From assembly GCF_003337305.1 (NCBI RefSeq), contig NZ_QPJO01000002.1, forward strand, positions 744,001 through 808,000: DNA of 64,000 nucleotides. The letters run 5' to 3'. Below the pieces are notes generated by a model. It ran no database searches. It was not told the DNA's origin and saw nothing but the letters and a program-made list of their open reading frames with translations. The stretch comes from Winogradskyella arenosi (lineage in GTDB: Bacteria; Bacteroidota; Bacteroidia; Flavobacteriales; Flavobacteriaceae). Below, piece by piece: positions 34,639-45,096 of this stretch (positions within the stretch are counted from its first letter, which is position 1; each line of letters starts with the position of its first letter). The position numbers were made by a program, and so were the translations under genes.

Positions 34639-36975
34639 TTGGAAAAGTATCTTAGTCAACTTAATGAGGCGCAATTGGCGCCTACCATACAGATTGATGG
34701 CCCAATGATTATCATTGCTGGTGCAGGTTCTGGTAAAACACGTGTGCTTACATTTCGTATTGCTTATCTCATGAGCAAAGGAATTGATGCCTTTAATATT
34801 TTGGCCTTAACCTTTACCAATAAGGCGGCCAAGGAAATGAAAGGTAGAATTGCAGACATCGTAGGAAGCAGTGAAGCTAAAAATCTTTGGATGGGAACCT
34901 TTCACTCTGTTTTTGCCAAGATTTTACGTTTTGAAGGGCACCACTTAGGGTATCCAAGTAATTTTACAATTTACGATACCCAAGATTCTCAAAAATTAAT
35001 GGGGTCTATTATAAAAGAAATGGGACTCGATAAAGACATCTATAAAACCAAACAGGTTTATAGCCGTATCTCGTCTTATAAAAATAACTTAGTAACCGTA
35101 AAAGCGTATTATAAAAACCCTGAATTAATGGAGGCCGATGCTATGGCAAGACGTCCAAGAATGGGAGAGATTTATAAAGAATACGTGGATCGTTGTTTTA
35201 AAGCAGGAGCCATGGATTTTGATGATTTACTACTAAGAACTAACGAACTTTTAACACGGTTTCCTGCGGTATTAGCGCAATACCAAGACCGTTTTAGATA
35301 TATCATGGTAGATGAGTATCAAGATACCAACCACTCGCAATATCTAATTGTAAGAGCATTAGCAGATCGTTTTCAAAATATTTGTGTCGTAGGGGATGAT
35401 GCCCAAAGTATCTATGCCTTCCGTGGTGCCAATATTAGTAATATTTTAAATTTCCAAAAAGATTACGACGGGGTTAAAATGTACCGCTTAGAGCAGAATT
35501 ATCGCTCTACTAAATGTATAGTTGGAGCAGCAAACTCTGTTATAGAACATAACCAAACTAAATTAGATAAGGTTGTTTGGACGGCTAATGATGAAGGGGA
35601 AAAAGTAAAAGTTCACCGCGCATTAACCGATGGTGATGAAGGTCGTTATGTGGCCAGTACCATTTGGGAAACTAAAATGAATGAGCAACTGAACAACAGT
35701 GATTTTGCCGTTTTATACCGTACCAATGCGCAGTCTAGGGCTATTGAAGATGCCCTACGTAAACGCGATATTCCATATCGTATTTATGGTGGTTTATCGT
35801 TCTACCAACGTAAAGAGATTAAAGATTTAACGGCCTATCTACGTTTAGTGCTCAACCCTTCCGATGAGGAAGCTTTAAAACGTGTTATTAATTATCCAGC
35901 ACGTGGTATTGGACAAACTACTGTAGACCGCTTAATTGTGGCGGCTAATACCTATGGAAAAACTATTTTTGAGATTTTACAAAACATCGATAAAGTAGAT
36001 ATAAACATCAATGGCGGAACAAAAAATAAGTTGAAAGATTTTGTGACACTTATTGAGAGCTACCAAGTGATGAATAAAACAGCGAATGCCTTTGATTTGG
36101 CTGAGCATGTTACAAAAACCAGTGGTTTAATTAGAGAACTGAACAAGGATGCAACACCAGAAGGTGTGGTGAAGATGGATAACGTTCAAGAATTATTAAA
36201 CGGTATTAAAGATTTCGTTGAAGGACAAATTGAATTGGCTGATGCAGGTGATTCTTTAGCTGAATTCTTAGAGGATATTGCTCTAGCGACCGATTTAGAC
36301 GGTGATAAGGGAGATCCAGATCACGTGGCATTAATGACCATTCACTTGGCAAAAGGATTAGAGTTCGGACACGTATTTATCGTGGGAATGGAAGAAGATT
36401 TGTTTCCAAGTGGCATGAGTATGAACACAAGAAGTGAACTTGAAGAAGAGCGCCGTTTATTTTATGTGGCTTTAACAAGAGCCGAAAAACAAGCTTATTT
36501 AACTTATACCTTATCGCGTTACCGATGGGGGAAATTAATAGACGCAGAACCAAGTCGATTTATAGAAGAAATTGACGAGGAATTTGTAAATATCGTAACA
36601 CCCTTAAAACAACAACGTGTCAACCCAATGTTAGACGATTCTATCTTTGGAGACATAGAACCTAATCGCATTCGATTTGCGAAACCAAAAAAAGCAAAAA
36701 TTTTGAGAAAAGATTCTAAGAAGAAACCTGAAAAATTTCAAATTAGTACCCCAAAAAAAATGAAACCCCTTGCCGATACTGATGACAGTGTAAGCTCTTT
36801 TGATACCAAATTAAAAGAAGGAAACACCGTAAATCACGATCGATTTGGTAGAGGTGAAGTTTTAAAACTAGAAGGCACCGGCGCTGATGCTAAAGCTGAA
36901 ATAAAATTTCAGAATGGCGATGTCAAAAAACTCTTATTGCGTTTTGCTAAATTAGATATCTTACGTACCAAATAA
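34639..36975 (+). CDS. UvrD/PcrA-type ATP-dependent DNA helicase
   Basis: A 778-residue superfamily-1A helicase acting in repair and in clearing proteins from DNA. Motifs in order: LNEAQLAPT (Q motif, near 8), GAGSGKT (Walker A, near 29-35), LTFTNKAA (Ia), DEYQDTN (Walker B, near 225), GDDAQSIYAFRG (III), the QNYRST segment (IV), TIHLAKGLEF (V) and VALTRAEK (VI). The C-terminus has a Tudor-like segment GNTVNHDRFGRGEVLKLEG, which in PcrA contacts RNA polymerase. The start is TTG, the only option before the Q motif. A terminator follows. Confidence 0.92.
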   Translation: MEKYLSQLNEAQLAPTIQIDGPMIIIAGAGSGKTRVLTFRIAYLMSKGIDAFNILALTFTNKAAKEMKGRIADIVGSSEAKNLWMGTFHSVFAKILRFEGHHLGYPSNFTIYDTQDSQKLMGSIIKEMGLDKDIYKTKQVYSRISSYKNNLVTVKAYYKNPELMEADAMARRPRMGEIYKEYVDRCFKAGAMDFDDLLLRTNELLTRFPAVLAQYQDRFRYIMVDEYQDTNHSQYLIVRALADRFQNICVVGDDAQSIYAFRGANISNILNFQKDYDGVKMYRLEQNYRSTKCIVGAANSVIEHNQTKLDKVVWTANDEGEKVKVHRALTDGDEGRYVASTIWETKMNEQLNNSDFAVLYRTNAQSRAIEDALRKRDIPYRIYGGLSFYQRKEIKDLTAYLRLVLNPSDEEALKRVINYPARGIGQTTVDRLIVAANTYGKTIFEILQNIDKVDININGGTKNKLKDFVTLIESYQVMNKTANAFDLAEHVTKTSGLIRELNKDATPEGVVKMDNVQELLNGIKDFVEGQIELADAGDSLAEFLEDIALATDLDGDKGDPDHVALMTIHLAKGLEFGHVFIVGMEEDLFPSGMSMNTRSELEEERRLFYVALTRAEKQAYLTYTLSRYRWGKLIDAEPSRFIEEIDEEFVNIVTPLKQQRVNPMLDDSIFGDIEPNRIRFAKPKKAKILRKDSKKKPEKFQISTPKKMKPLADTDDSVSSFDTKLKEGNTVNHDRFGRGEVLKLEGTGADAKAEIKFQNGDVKKLLLRFAKLDILRTK

Positions 36976-37032
36976 AGATGATGATTTAATAGGAGCGTTA
37001 ATGCTCAACTATTGAAACCATTCAAAATATTT

Positions 37033-37085
37033 AACCCAATTTAGAGTGCTTATAAAGCCTTTAAATTGGGTTTCTTTTTTCTTTC
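37033..37085 (+). terminator. Terminator after the helicase gene
   Basis: AACCCAATTTA (37033-37043) pairs with TAAATTGGGTT (37062-37072), then a T-rich run follows. The loop is 18 bases and may form a small inner stem. Confidence 0.65.
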
Positions 37086-37255
37086 ATATAATCACAAGTA
37101 GAATCACAATTAAGGGTTGAAATTTTGATAGCGACTTATCACTTAAGAACCTAGACCGAAGTTTACGTGATTTTTTTAAAGACGATTTAAAGAATTAGTT
37201 CCTTCCTATAAAAAAATATAGTTACTTTGTATTTCTTATTGTAAAGACACAAATT

Positions 37256-37876
37256 ATGGCTGAATTCATTAAAATATATCCTGAAAACCCCAATCCAAAA
37301 GAGATTCAGAAAGTCATAAAAGTTTTAAAGAGTGGCGGACTCATTATTTATCCTACCGATACGGTTTATGGTTTAGGTTGCGATATTACCAATATAAAAG
37401 CTTTAGAACGGATTGCTAAAATTAAAGGTGTAAAGCTTGAAAAGTCTAATTTTTCTTTTGTGTGTGAAGATTTAAGTAATCTTAGTGATTATGTGAAACA
37501 GATTGATACCACTACCTTTAAAATTTTAAAACGCGCCTTACCTGGGCCTTATACATTTGTGTTACCAGGCTCTAAAAATTTACCAAACCCCTTTAAAAAG
37601 CGAAAAACTGTTGGGATTAGGGTACCCGATAATTCCATTGCCTTAGCAATAGTTGCTGCCCTTGGTAATCCTATTGTGTCAACTTCTATTAGAGATGAAG
37701 ATGATGTCTTAGAATACACGACAGATCCCGAACTTATACTCGAAAAATGGGATAACTTAGTAGATCTAGTCATAGATGGGGGTTACGGCGATAATGAAGC
37801 GTCAACGATTATCGATTTATCAACGGAAACCCCTGAGATTATTAGAGAAGGCAAGGGGAGTTTAGATATTTTTTAA
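37256..37876 (+). CDS. L-threonylcarbamoyladenylate synthase (Sua5/YrdC family)
   Basis: A 206-residue enzyme that makes threonylcarbamoyl-AMP from Thr, bicarbonate and ATP for the t6A modification of tRNA. The YrdC fold shows as KSGGLIIYPTDTVYGLGCDI near residues 27-46, a KxR-like patch, and GNPIVSTSIRDEDD near 137-150. The length corresponds to the YrdC/TsaC form without the Sua5 C-terminal domain. It is convergent with the MFS gene, seven bases apart. Confidence 0.9.
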   Translation: MAEFIKIYPENPNPKEIQKVIKVLKSGGLIIYPTDTVYGLGCDITNIKALERIAKIKGVKLEKSNFSFVCEDLSNLSDYVKQIDTTTFKILKRALPGPYTFVLPGSKNLPNPFKKRKTVGIRVPDNSIALAIVAALGNPIVSTSIRDEDDVLEYTTDPELILEKWDNLVDLVIDGGYGDNEASTIIDLSTETPEIIREGKGSLDIF

Positions 37877-37883
37877 GCGACTA

Positions 37884-39086
37884 TTATCCTTTTACTCTTA
37901 CAGGTTTTTTTACACTGTAAAATAAGACCAAACCAATAATACCGGTAATTAAGAATCCTAAGAACAGCGGTAAAACAGAGGTGGTGATAAAGCTACCAAT
38001 AAAATTCGCAATCGGAACAGCCATGACAGTGGAAATGAATCCATTTAAGGCCGACCCAATACCTGCAATATGCCCCATAGGCTCCATGGCTAAAGCTCTA
38101 TAATTTCCAAATAAGAAAGCAACGCTCGCAAATTGTACCATTAAAAAGCCTATTAAAACACCAATAGGCGGGTTAACGCCCGACCAGAATAATATTACGT
38201 AGATAAAGGCCGTACTGATAAAAACGAGTAAGGCAATATGGACTAAATTCCACATTCCAAAACGCATCACAATAGCACTATTTAGAAAAGTAGACAGACC
38301 AATAGTGACCGCCAAACTCGCAAAGATGTAGGGGAAATATTCCCCTAAATTATATTGAACTTGAAAAATCTGCTGCGATGTACTTAAGTATACCATAAAC
38401 GATCCAGTGACCAATCCGGAGAGTAAAGTATAAATAACGGCAGATTTAATTCTGAAAAACGTAATAGATCCTGATTTAAAAATGGAAAGGTGAAATGTTT
38501 TCTGATACGATTTATGCAGCGTTTCGGGTTGCCGTTTCCAAAACCAAATCATTACAAAAGACCCAAATATTAAATTAACCGTAAAAATGGAGGTCCATCC
38601 AAAATGTAACAATAGAAATTGTCCTAGCATCGGAGCAATAACGGGCACTAAAATAAAAGTCATCGTTACGATGGAAAGAATCTTAGCCATATGATCGCCA
38701 CTATAAGAATCGCGTACTATAGCGATACTCATGGTTCTTGGAGAAGATAAGCCAACACCTTGTAAAATACGACCCAGTAACATCATCTCAAAACTACGAG
38801 TTGTCATACAGATGATAGAGGCAATGACGAAGATAACAAAGCCACAATAGACCATTGGTTTACGTCCAAAACTATCTGAGAGCGGGCCAAAAAGGAGTTG
38901 ACCAAAACCAATACCTAAAAATATAGTGGTAATTAACTTTTGGTTTTCAGTATCTCCTGTGCTTTTTAAATAGGCACCAATATCTGGTAATGCAGGTAAT
39001 ACAGCATCAATAGCAATGGCGACCATAGCCATTAAGGCAGCCATTAATGTAACAAATTCTAGTTGTGACCTTTCTTCATTTTGCAT
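37884..39086 (-). CDS. MFS transporter of the Bcr/CflA drug-export type
   Basis: A 400-residue inner-membrane protein with twelve predicted helices. The A-motif region reads GQLLFGPLSDSFGRKPMVY (about 58-76) and motif C-like ILQGVGLSSPR is near 108-118, consistent with DHA1 proton-driven exporters. Bcr/CflA members export bicyclomycin, sulfonamides or small peptides, but the substrate cannot be inferred here. It stands alone; the terminator of the carboxylase operon lies between it and the carboxyltransferase gene. Confidence 0.85.
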   Translation of the reverse strand: MQNEERSQLEFVTLMAALMAMVAIAIDAVLPALPDIGAYLKSTGDTENQKLITTIFLGIGFGQLLFGPLSDSFGRKPMVYCGFVIFVIASIICMTTRSFEMMLLGRILQGVGLSSPRTMSIAIVRDSYSGDHMAKILSIVTMTFILVPVIAPMLGQFLLLHFGWTSIFTVNLIFGSFVMIWFWKRQPETLHKSYQKTFHLSIFKSGSITFFRIKSAVIYTLLSGLVTGSFMVYLSTSQQIFQVQYNLGEYFPYIFASLAVTIGLSTFLNSAIVMRFGMWNLVHIALLVFISTAFIYVILFWSGVNPPIGVLIGFLMVQFASVAFLFGNYRALAMEPMGHIAGIGSALNGFISTVMAVPIANFIGSFITTSVLPLFLGFLITGIIGLVLFYSVKKPVRVKG

Positions 39087-39183
39087 TCCGCAAATGTAAG
39101 GCTATTGTGTGTAGTGTAAAATGCCTTAACGTTAATTTAAATTTGATTTTAATAGTTCCTCTAAATTTATCTTCTAGAAAATG

Positions 39184-39218
39184 AAAAACCTGATAGGACA
39201 TATATCTTATCAGGTTTT
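39184..39218 (-). terminator. Terminator of the acyl-CoA carboxylase operon
   Basis: On the minus strand AAAACCTGATA pairs with TATCAGGTTTTT across a 12-base loop, ending in T residues. It lies 24 bases beyond the carboxyltransferase stop. Confidence 0.7.
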
Positions 39219-39241
39219 AGTAGGCTTATCTTAATGCGTTC

Positions 39242-40783
39242 TTATAAGGGAATGTTACCGTGTTTCCGATCAGGCTTCGAAACCGCTTTATTTTCTAACA
39301 TTTTAAAAGCCTTAATTAATTTACGTCTTGTGTTTTGTGGCAGTATAACATCGTCTATAAATCCACGTTCGGCAGCACTATAAGGGTTGGCAAATAGTTT
39401 GGCGTATTCGGCCTCTTTTTCTTTTAATTTAGCCTCTTTATCTTCTGCATTTGAAATCTCTTTCTTAAAAATAATTTCGGCCGCTCCTTTTGCACCCATT
39501 ACAGCAATTTCAGCATTAGGCCAAGCAAAATTCATATCGGCTCCAATATGTTTAGAGTTCATCACATCATAAGCGCCACCATAGGCTTTACGTGTAATGA
39601 CAGTTACTCTTGGTACGGTAGCCTCACTAAAGGCATATAATAATTTGGCGCCATTAACAATGATACCGTTCCACTCTTGATCGGTTCCGGGTAAAAATCC
39701 AGGAACATCTTCTAAAACGAGTAACGGAATATTAAAACAGTCACAAAAACGCACAAATCGGGCCGCTTTTTTAGAGCTATCAACGTCTAAAACGCCCGCT
39801 AAAAACATGGGTTGGTTGGCCACAATACCAATACTTCGACCGCCTAAGCGGGCAAAGCCAACGATGATATTTTCAGCGTAATTTTTATGAATTTCATAAA
39901 AAGAATCTTCATCAATAATCCCTGTAATTACCTCGTGCATATCATAAGGCTTATTCGGATTTTCTGGAACTATAGAATTGAGATTGGGTCTTATTTCTTC
40001 TTTCAGTTCAAAAGGGATTGAAGCGGCTTTTTCTTTATGACTCTGTGGGAGATAGCTAAGAAGTTTTTTAATGTCTTCCAAACATTCTACATCATTAGTC
40101 GCGGTTATATGTGCCACTCCAGATTTTGAAGCGTGTACACTAGCGCCACCTAACTCTTCACTGGTCACGGCTTCATTAGTTACGGTTTTTACCACATTAG
40201 GCCCTGTAACAAACATATAGCTGGTGTCCTGTACCATCATAGTAAAATCAGTCATTGCTGGCGAATACACGGCACCACCTGCGCAGGGTCCCATAATCGC
40301 AGAGATTTGCGGAATGACTCCTGAAGCTTGCACGTTTTTATAAAAAATATCGGCATAACCTCCTAAAGAGCGTACTCCTTCTTGAATACGAGCACCACCA
40401 GAGTCGTTAAGACCTACTAAAGGGGCCCCAACATTAATGGCCATATCCATAATTTTACAAATTTTTTCAGCATGAGTTTCAGATAAAGACCCTCCAAATA
40501 CGGTAAAATCTTGAGCAAATACATAGATTAATTTACCATTTACGGTCCCATAACCTGTAACAACACCATCACCGTAATATTGTTGGTCTGCCATTCCAAA
40601 ATCTTTGGTTCTATGGGTGACTAAAGCACCAATTTCTTCAAAAGAACCTTCATCGAGTAAGTACATCACACGCTCTCGAGCGGTTAGTTTTTTCTTTTCG
40701 TGTTGCTTGTCTATTCGGGCTTGACCTCCGCCTAATTTGGCTAAGGCTAATTTATCATTGAGTGTTTTTATTTTTTGATCCAT
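39242..40783 (-). CDS. Acyl-CoA carboxylase carboxyltransferase (beta) subunit
   Basis: A 513-residue carboxyltransferase of the propionyl-/methylmalonyl-CoA type. It carries both crotonase-like halves: the acyl-CoA oxyanion site [12 protein letters not shown] near 165-176 and the second [10 protein letters not shown] near 420-430, with biotin-side glycines around AYGGAYDVM near 400. The start [18 protein letters not shown] is typical of PccB/MmdA. It transfers CO2 from carboxybiotin to acyl-CoA, probably propionyl-CoA. It is the last gene of the three-gene carboxylase operon. Acetyl-CoA carboxylase use is less likely by subunit type. Confidence 0.9.
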   Translation of the reverse strand: MDQKIKTLNDKLALAKLGGGQARIDKQHEKKKLTARERVMYLLDEGSFEEIGALVTHRTKDFGMADQQYYGDGVVTGYGTVNGKLIYVFAQDFTVFGGSLSETHAEKICKIMDMAINVGAPLVGLNDSGGARIQEGVRSLGGYADIFYKNVQASGVIPQISAIMGPCAGGAVYSPAMTDFTMMVQDTSYMFVTGPNVVKTVTNEAVTSEELGGASVHASKSGVAHITATNDVECLEDIKKLLSYLPQSHKEKAASIPFELKEEIRPNLNSIVPENPNKPYDMHEVITGIIDEDSFYEIHKNYAENIIVGFARLGGRSIGIVANQPMFLAGVLDVDSSKKAARFVRFCDCFNIPLLVLEDVPGFLPGTDQEWNGIIVNGAKLLYAFSEATVPRVTVITRKAYGGAYDVMNSKHIGADMNFAWPNAEIAVMGAKGAAEIIFKKEISNAEDKEAKLKEKEAEYAKLFANPYSAAERGFIDDVILPQNTRRKLIKAFKMLENKAVSKPDRKHGNIPL

Positions 40784-40877
40784 GGGATTTATATTTTAAT
40801 CTTATCGCAATGTCTATTGCAAATAAAATTTAACGTGTGTTGATTGGGTTCCTTATTTAGGCTAGGTAAAGTTTTAT

Positions 40878-42317
40878 TTATTGTGGAACGCGTAACATTT
40901 GCTGTGCTTTTAAGTATTCTTTTAAGGCAATTTTAGCGGCAATTTCGGCTTCTAATTCGTCTTGTTGTTTTAAGAGGTCCGGAGCGTAATATTTTTCTAC
41001 AAAATGCGTATCAAATTGTCCACTTTTAAAAGCGTCGTGATGACAAACAAAATGCCCGAAACCTAAGGTCGTTTGCACGCCAACAACTTTAAAAGCTTCA
41101 ATAGCCTTAATCATTTGCGCAATAGCCTCGTCTCTTGTGTCGCCGTAAGTGATGAGTTTAGATAGCATAGGGTCGTAATAAATAGGGATGTCCATACCTT
41201 GCTCAAAGCCATTATCTACTCTAATATTTTTACCTTCTGGCCATTGATACACCTCTAAGTGGCCTACGCTAGGTAAAAAATCGTTCATAGGATCTTCAGC
41301 ATATACCCGAAGTTCTAGGGCATGTCCGTTAATTTTTAAATCCTCTTGTTTTAAATTGAGCTTTTCGCCTCTAGCAACTTTAATTTGAAGTGCTACTAAA
41401 TCCACACCTGAAATCCATTCGGTCACCGGATGCTCTACTTGAAGCCTCGTATTCATTTCTAAAAAATAGAAATTATTATCTTCATCTAAAAGAAACTCTA
41501 CAGTTCCTGCGCCAATATAATCGCAAGAGCGTGCCACGTTAATGGCGGCTTGCCCCATTTTTTCTCTTAATTCGGGTGTTATCGCAACAGACGGCGCTTC
41601 TTCAATAACTTTTTGATGTCGACGTTGTATGGAGCATTCGCGCTCAAAAAGATGAATTACCTGACCGTGCATATCGGCCATGATTTGTATTTCAATATGA
41701 CGAGGAGAAGCCACATATTTTTCAATAAAGACGGCTCCATCTCCAAAGGCCGATTTGGCCTCACTGATGGCTCTGTGCATTTGACTTTCAAACTCGGCTT
41801 CATTTTTTACAACACGCATTCCTTTTCCACCACCTCCGGCAGAAGCTTTAATTAAAATAGGAAAACCAATGCCTTTGGCTATGTCTTTAGCACGTGGAAT
41901 ATCTGTAATGGCATTTTCCGTACCAGGAACCATAGGAATATCGTAGGCTTTTACGGTTTCTTTTGCCGCCAATTTGCTTCCCATAACTTTAATAGCCTTA
42001 GAGCGTGGTCCAATAAATATGATGTTGTTCGCTTCACAAAGTTCAGCAAAGGCAGCGTTTTCACTAAGGAACCCGTAACCCGGATGAATGGCATCAACGT
42101 TTAATTGTTGTGCCACTTCAATAATTTTATCGGCTTTTAAATACGATTCGCTAGACGGTGCAGGGCCGATACAAACAGCTTGATCGGCATATTTTACATG
42201 AGGAGCGTTTCTGTCGGCTTCAGAAAATACGGCTACGGTTTCAAGTCCCATTTTTTTTGCCGTACGCATAACTCTTACAGCAATTTCTCCTCTATTGGCA
42301 ACTAATATTTTTTTCAT
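40878..42317 (-). CDS. Biotin carboxylase subunit
   Basis: A 479-residue ATP-grasp enzyme that carboxylates biotin with bicarbonate. It begins MKKILVANRGEIAVRVMRT, has the ATP-grasp glycine loop KASAGGGGKGMRVV near 158-171, the catalytic region FIEKYVASPRHIEIQIM near 196-212, ERECSIQRRHQKVIEEAP near 225-242 and FLEMNTRLQVEHPVTE near 286-301. All catalytic residues of AccC are present. It lies between the biotin carrier and carboxyltransferase genes, so it most likely serves that acyl-CoA carboxylase. A gene symbol is left open because accC and pccA-type use cannot be told apart. Confidence 0.92.
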   Translation of the reverse strand: MKKILVANRGEIAVRVMRTAKKMGLETVAVFSEADRNAPHVKYADQAVCIGPAPSSESYLKADKIIEVAQQLNVDAIHPGYGFLSENAAFAELCEANNIIFIGPRSKAIKVMGSKLAAKETVKAYDIPMVPGTENAITDIPRAKDIAKGIGFPILIKASAGGGGKGMRVVKNEAEFESQMHRAISEAKSAFGDGAVFIEKYVASPRHIEIQIMADMHGQVIHLFERECSIQRRHQKVIEEAPSVAITPELREKMGQAAINVARSCDYIGAGTVEFLLDEDNNFYFLEMNTRLQVEHPVTEWISGVDLVALQIKVARGEKLNLKQEDLKINGHALELRVYAEDPMNDFLPSVGHLEVYQWPEGKNIRVDNGFEQGMDIPIYYDPMLSKLITYGDTRDEAIAQMIKAIEAFKVVGVQTTLGFGHFVCHHDAFKSGQFDTHFVEKYYAPDLLKQQDELEAEIAAKIALKEYLKAQQMLRVPQ

Positions 42318-42457
42318 GAAAGATTGTAATTGGATCGTCCTAACAATTTAGGAACAGATTGAATCAATTATTTTATGTTATAGACAAAGGGTGTCTATTG
42401 AGCACGTGTTTTGTTTCTTTGAAAAACATGTATTGCGCACTAATCCCTTCCGCAGTC

Positions 42458-42934
42458 TTATTCAAATACAATAAGAAGGGCATTTTTGTCTACGGTTTCG
42501 CCTTGTTTTATGGTGACAGATTTTATCACACCTTCACGAGGGGAATGGATCACATTTTCCATTTTCATCGCTTCTAAAATGAGTAAGGTGTCATTCTCTT
42601 TAACTGCATCACCCGCTTTAACATGCACTTCGAGTATTAATCCAGGCATTGGAGCTTTAATTTCATGGATTTGTTTAGAGGCACCAATCTCGAAACCTAA
42701 AGCTTCTATTTGCTGATCTAAGGCATCATATAAATTGACCTCATAGGTGTTGTTATTGACTTTTACCGTATATAACTTCTTGTTGAAATTAGAGGTTAAG
42801 ATTTCTGCCTTAACACTGGTATGTTCATGAAGTAAATGATAATGTAGGGGCGTTGTTTCTATAATATCTAAGGTCTCTAGGCTTTCTTTTGAGAGATTGA
42901 AAGTGTGAGACGAATTAACTTTAATTTTATACAT
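42458..42934 (-). CDS. Biotin carboxyl carrier protein
   Basis: A 158-residue carrier. The C-terminal biotinyl domain (about 88-158) has the site EAMKM with the biotinylated Lys at 124, preceded by APMPGLILEVHVKAGD. The N-terminal 85 residues (VKAEILTSNFNKKLYTVKVNNNTYEVNL) resemble the linker domain of multi-subunit propionyl-CoA-type carboxylases. It is the first gene of the operon and is separated by 140 bases from the biotin carboxylase gene. A TAAATTTG box at 42987-42994 on the minus strand is a possible promoter. Confidence 0.9.
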   Translation of the reverse strand: MYKIKVNSSHTFNLSKESLETLDIIETTPLHYHLLHEHTSVKAEILTSNFNKKLYTVKVNNNTYEVNLYDALDQQIEALGFEIGASKQIHEIKAPMPGLILEVHVKAGDAVKENDTLLILEAMKMENVIHSPREGVIKSVTIKQGETVDKNALLIVFE

Positions 42935-42986
42935 CGTAGAAATTTTACGTGATTAATTGTTTTGACCTAAATCTATTGCAAAATAA

Positions 42987-42994
42987 CAAATTTA
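42987..42994 (-). promoter_or_regulatory. Possible promoter -7 box for the carboxylase operon
   Basis: TAAATTTG on the minus strand, 52 bases before the biotin carrier ATG, fits TAnnTTTG. A TTTG exists at 43011-43008 but only 13 bases upstream. Confidence 0.35.
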
Positions 42995-43064
42995 CACGGC
43001 GAATTATCAAATAGTATTGAAAATATGATAATCGCGCTTTGTCTAGCGTTGCTGGAATACTAAA

Positions 43065-43742
43065 TTAAAGTGATCTAAAATGGGAATTATCTTGATGGGC
43101 CTTTATGGCTTTTTTTGAAAGAAAAATTCCGATAATTAGAGAGATAAAGGCCCCAATTGAAATGCCTGGAATAAAATTAATAAATAAGAAGAAATCATAA
43201 GCGCCATGAAATAACACGGCTAAAAATAGTCCGGTTAAATTAAATAAAACGCTGCGGTTTGAAAACTTAGATTTCCCCATGTAAAAGCCCATAATGATGC
43301 CAAAGACCGCATGGGCCGGAACAGCCGTAAGCGCTCTTAATAAGGCTACTTGATAACCTCCATTAATAACATACAAGATGTTTTCTGTACAAGCAAATCC
43401 CATAGACACCATAACGGCATACATAATGCCATCATAAGGTTCATTAAAAGCTTTTTGCGGTTGGGCATAATAGTTTACGATAACATATTTGCTGAATTCT
43501 TCGGCTAAGGCTACCACTACAAAAGCCTGAATAAATTGTTGCCATATACTAAATTCGTCAGTTAAAGGGATAAATCGGCCTGTAAAAAGATAGAGTACAA
43601 ATACAATGAGAATACTTATCACGGCACCAAGGACAAAGCTAATGGCTAAAAGACGTTTGGGTTCCTTATCATATTTATCTTGAAAATAGATGTAAAGAAT
43701 AATACTAAAAACAGGAGCGATGGCAAGAAGAAGTAATGTCAT
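43065..43742 (-). CDS. PrsW-like intramembrane metalloprotease
   Basis: A 225-residue protein with about seven membrane helices. The family motifs are EEFSKY near residues 81-86, CTENILYV near 118-125, HAVFG near 144-148 and HGAYDFFLF near 179-187; the Glu and His residues in these helices are the probable metal ligands. PrsW of Bacillus cuts an anti-sigma factor; the target here is unknown and no sigma/anti-sigma pair is adjacent. It starts three bases before the flippase gene ends, so the two are likely cotranscribed. Confidence 0.85.
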   Translation of the reverse strand: MTLLLLAIAPVFSIILYIYFQDKYDKEPKRLLAISFVLGAVISILIVFVLYLFTGRFIPLTDEFSIWQQFIQAFVVVALAEEFSKYVIVNYYAQPQKAFNEPYDGIMYAVMVSMGFACTENILYVINGGYQVALLRALTAVPAHAVFGIIMGFYMGKSKFSNRSVLFNLTGLFLAVLFHGAYDFFLFINFIPGISIGAFISLIIGIFLSKKAIKAHQDNSHFRSL

Positions 43743-43745
43743 AGA

Positions 43746-45023
43746 TTAAATAAAAGATAAGAGTTGTCGTCTGCTCTTATGATCTAAGAACATATATAGA
43801 ATATTAGTGGAAAAATGGCTGAGGAGTACGGCAATGGCGGCACCTTCGACTTTAAAAATAGGAATGAGCAAATAGCACAAAACAACGTTAACGGCGCAGC
43901 CTAAACTAAATCGGTAAACATTTTTATTAAGGTCATTGGTGTTAATAAGGTGTTTTTCATAGATCATGCCTATAAATATAATTAGTGGCGACCAGCAGAA
44001 TATGAGCAAGGGATTTAAGGCCTCAATATAGCTTTCTGAGAAATATTGGCTTAAGATATATCCTCCAAAAAAGGTGTATAATAGACCAATAGCTGTCCCG
44101 AGGATAAGCATAATTTTAAACAGGCGGATGATTTTTTTTCGATACAAGGCCGTATCGTTTTGATACGATTCTGCGAGAGAGGGGTAGAGGGCGTTTATAA
44201 TTGAAAATCCTAAATTCCAACTTAAGGCAATCACTAAAAATTGAACAGTAGCAAATATGCCATTAGCATGATCGCCTATAAAATATTTTAAAAACAATTC
44301 ATCAATTGTAATGTAAAACATGATGATTGCATTAGAAATCATTAGCGGAAAGGCCATTTTTAAAAGGGATTTACCTAAAGGCCAATTTAAGTGCCACGAT
44401 TGAAATAAAAAGGGTTTCTTCAGTCTTAAAATAAGAAAGTAAATAAAACCTTGAATAAAAAAGTCAAGGACTATAAGTTGCGCAAAATAGTCCACACTTA
44501 AATGGTTTTTAACACCGTAATACTGAAGCGCCACAATAATGCTTAAAGTTGTAATTTTACAGATGAATATGATTTTGGTCCATTTTTGCGCCAGTAAATA
44601 ATATTCAAAAATATCCGTGAGTTTAAAGAGGTAACTGAGAGCAATAATGATATATAAATGGGATAACGGACTGCTCTTCGCTATACCGAAGTAGATAAAG
44701 ACGCCGATAAAAATTAAAAGCCAACTGACAAGTCTAAGGTAAAAGGCTGTCGATAAAATTTGAGGGCTCTGTTTGGGTTTAAAAATGATTTCTCTGATGC
44801 AAATGGCAGATAAGCCCAATAAAAACAAAGGTGTAAACATACCTAATACCAATTCTACAAATTTTAGTTTACCGATATCAACAGTCCCTAAAGTGCTGAA
44901 AATTTTAGGAACAATAAAAACCCCGGTTATAAACTGGATGATTTTTTCAAGGGTAAACCATTTTGTGGCAATAAAATCCTTTCGGCTAAAAACTGATGTC
45001 ATATCTTCTATATGGGCTTTCAA
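43746..45023 (-). CDS. Polysaccharide flippase family membrane protein (Wzx-like)
   Basis: A 425-residue protein with about twelve helices, of the MATE/Wzx (oligosaccharide flippase) type. The start SVFSRKDFIATKWFTLEKIIQFITGVFIVPKIF is typical. Such proteins turn lipid-linked glycans from the inner to the outer face of the membrane. No sugar-assembly genes are adjacent, so the substrate is unknown. It probably heads a transcript with the PrsW-like gene, divergent from the WYL gene. Confidence 0.85.
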   Translation of the reverse strand: MKAHIEDMTSVFSRKDFIATKWFTLEKIIQFITGVFIVPKIFSTLGTVDIGKLKFVELVLGMFTPLFLLGLSAICIREIIFKPKQSPQILSTAFYLRLVSWLLIFIGVFIYFGIAKSSPLSHLYIIIALSYLFKLTDIFEYYLLAQKWTKIIFICKITTLSIIVALQYYGVKNHLSVDYFAQLIVLDFFIQGFIYFLILRLKKPFLFQSWHLNWPLGKSLLKMAFPLMISNAIIMFYITIDELFLKYFIGDHANGIFATVQFLVIALSWNLGFSIINALYPSLAESYQNDTALYRKKIIRLFKIMLILGTAIGLLYTFFGGYILSQYFSESYIEALNPLLIFCWSPLIIFIGMIYEKHLINTNDLNKNVYRFSLGCAVNVVLCYLLIPIFKVEGAAIAVLLSHFSTNILYMFLDHKSRRQLLSFI

Positions 45024-45096
45024 ATATATAAAACCGATTCCTTTTAGGCATTTAAAATATTATGATTAAATTGGATTTTTTTATTTCAGAAAATTA

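Noticed and set aside
37884..45023. Carboxylase to flippase region as a transferred island
   Set aside because: Codon use looks like the surroundings and no integrase, repeat or tRNA borders it.
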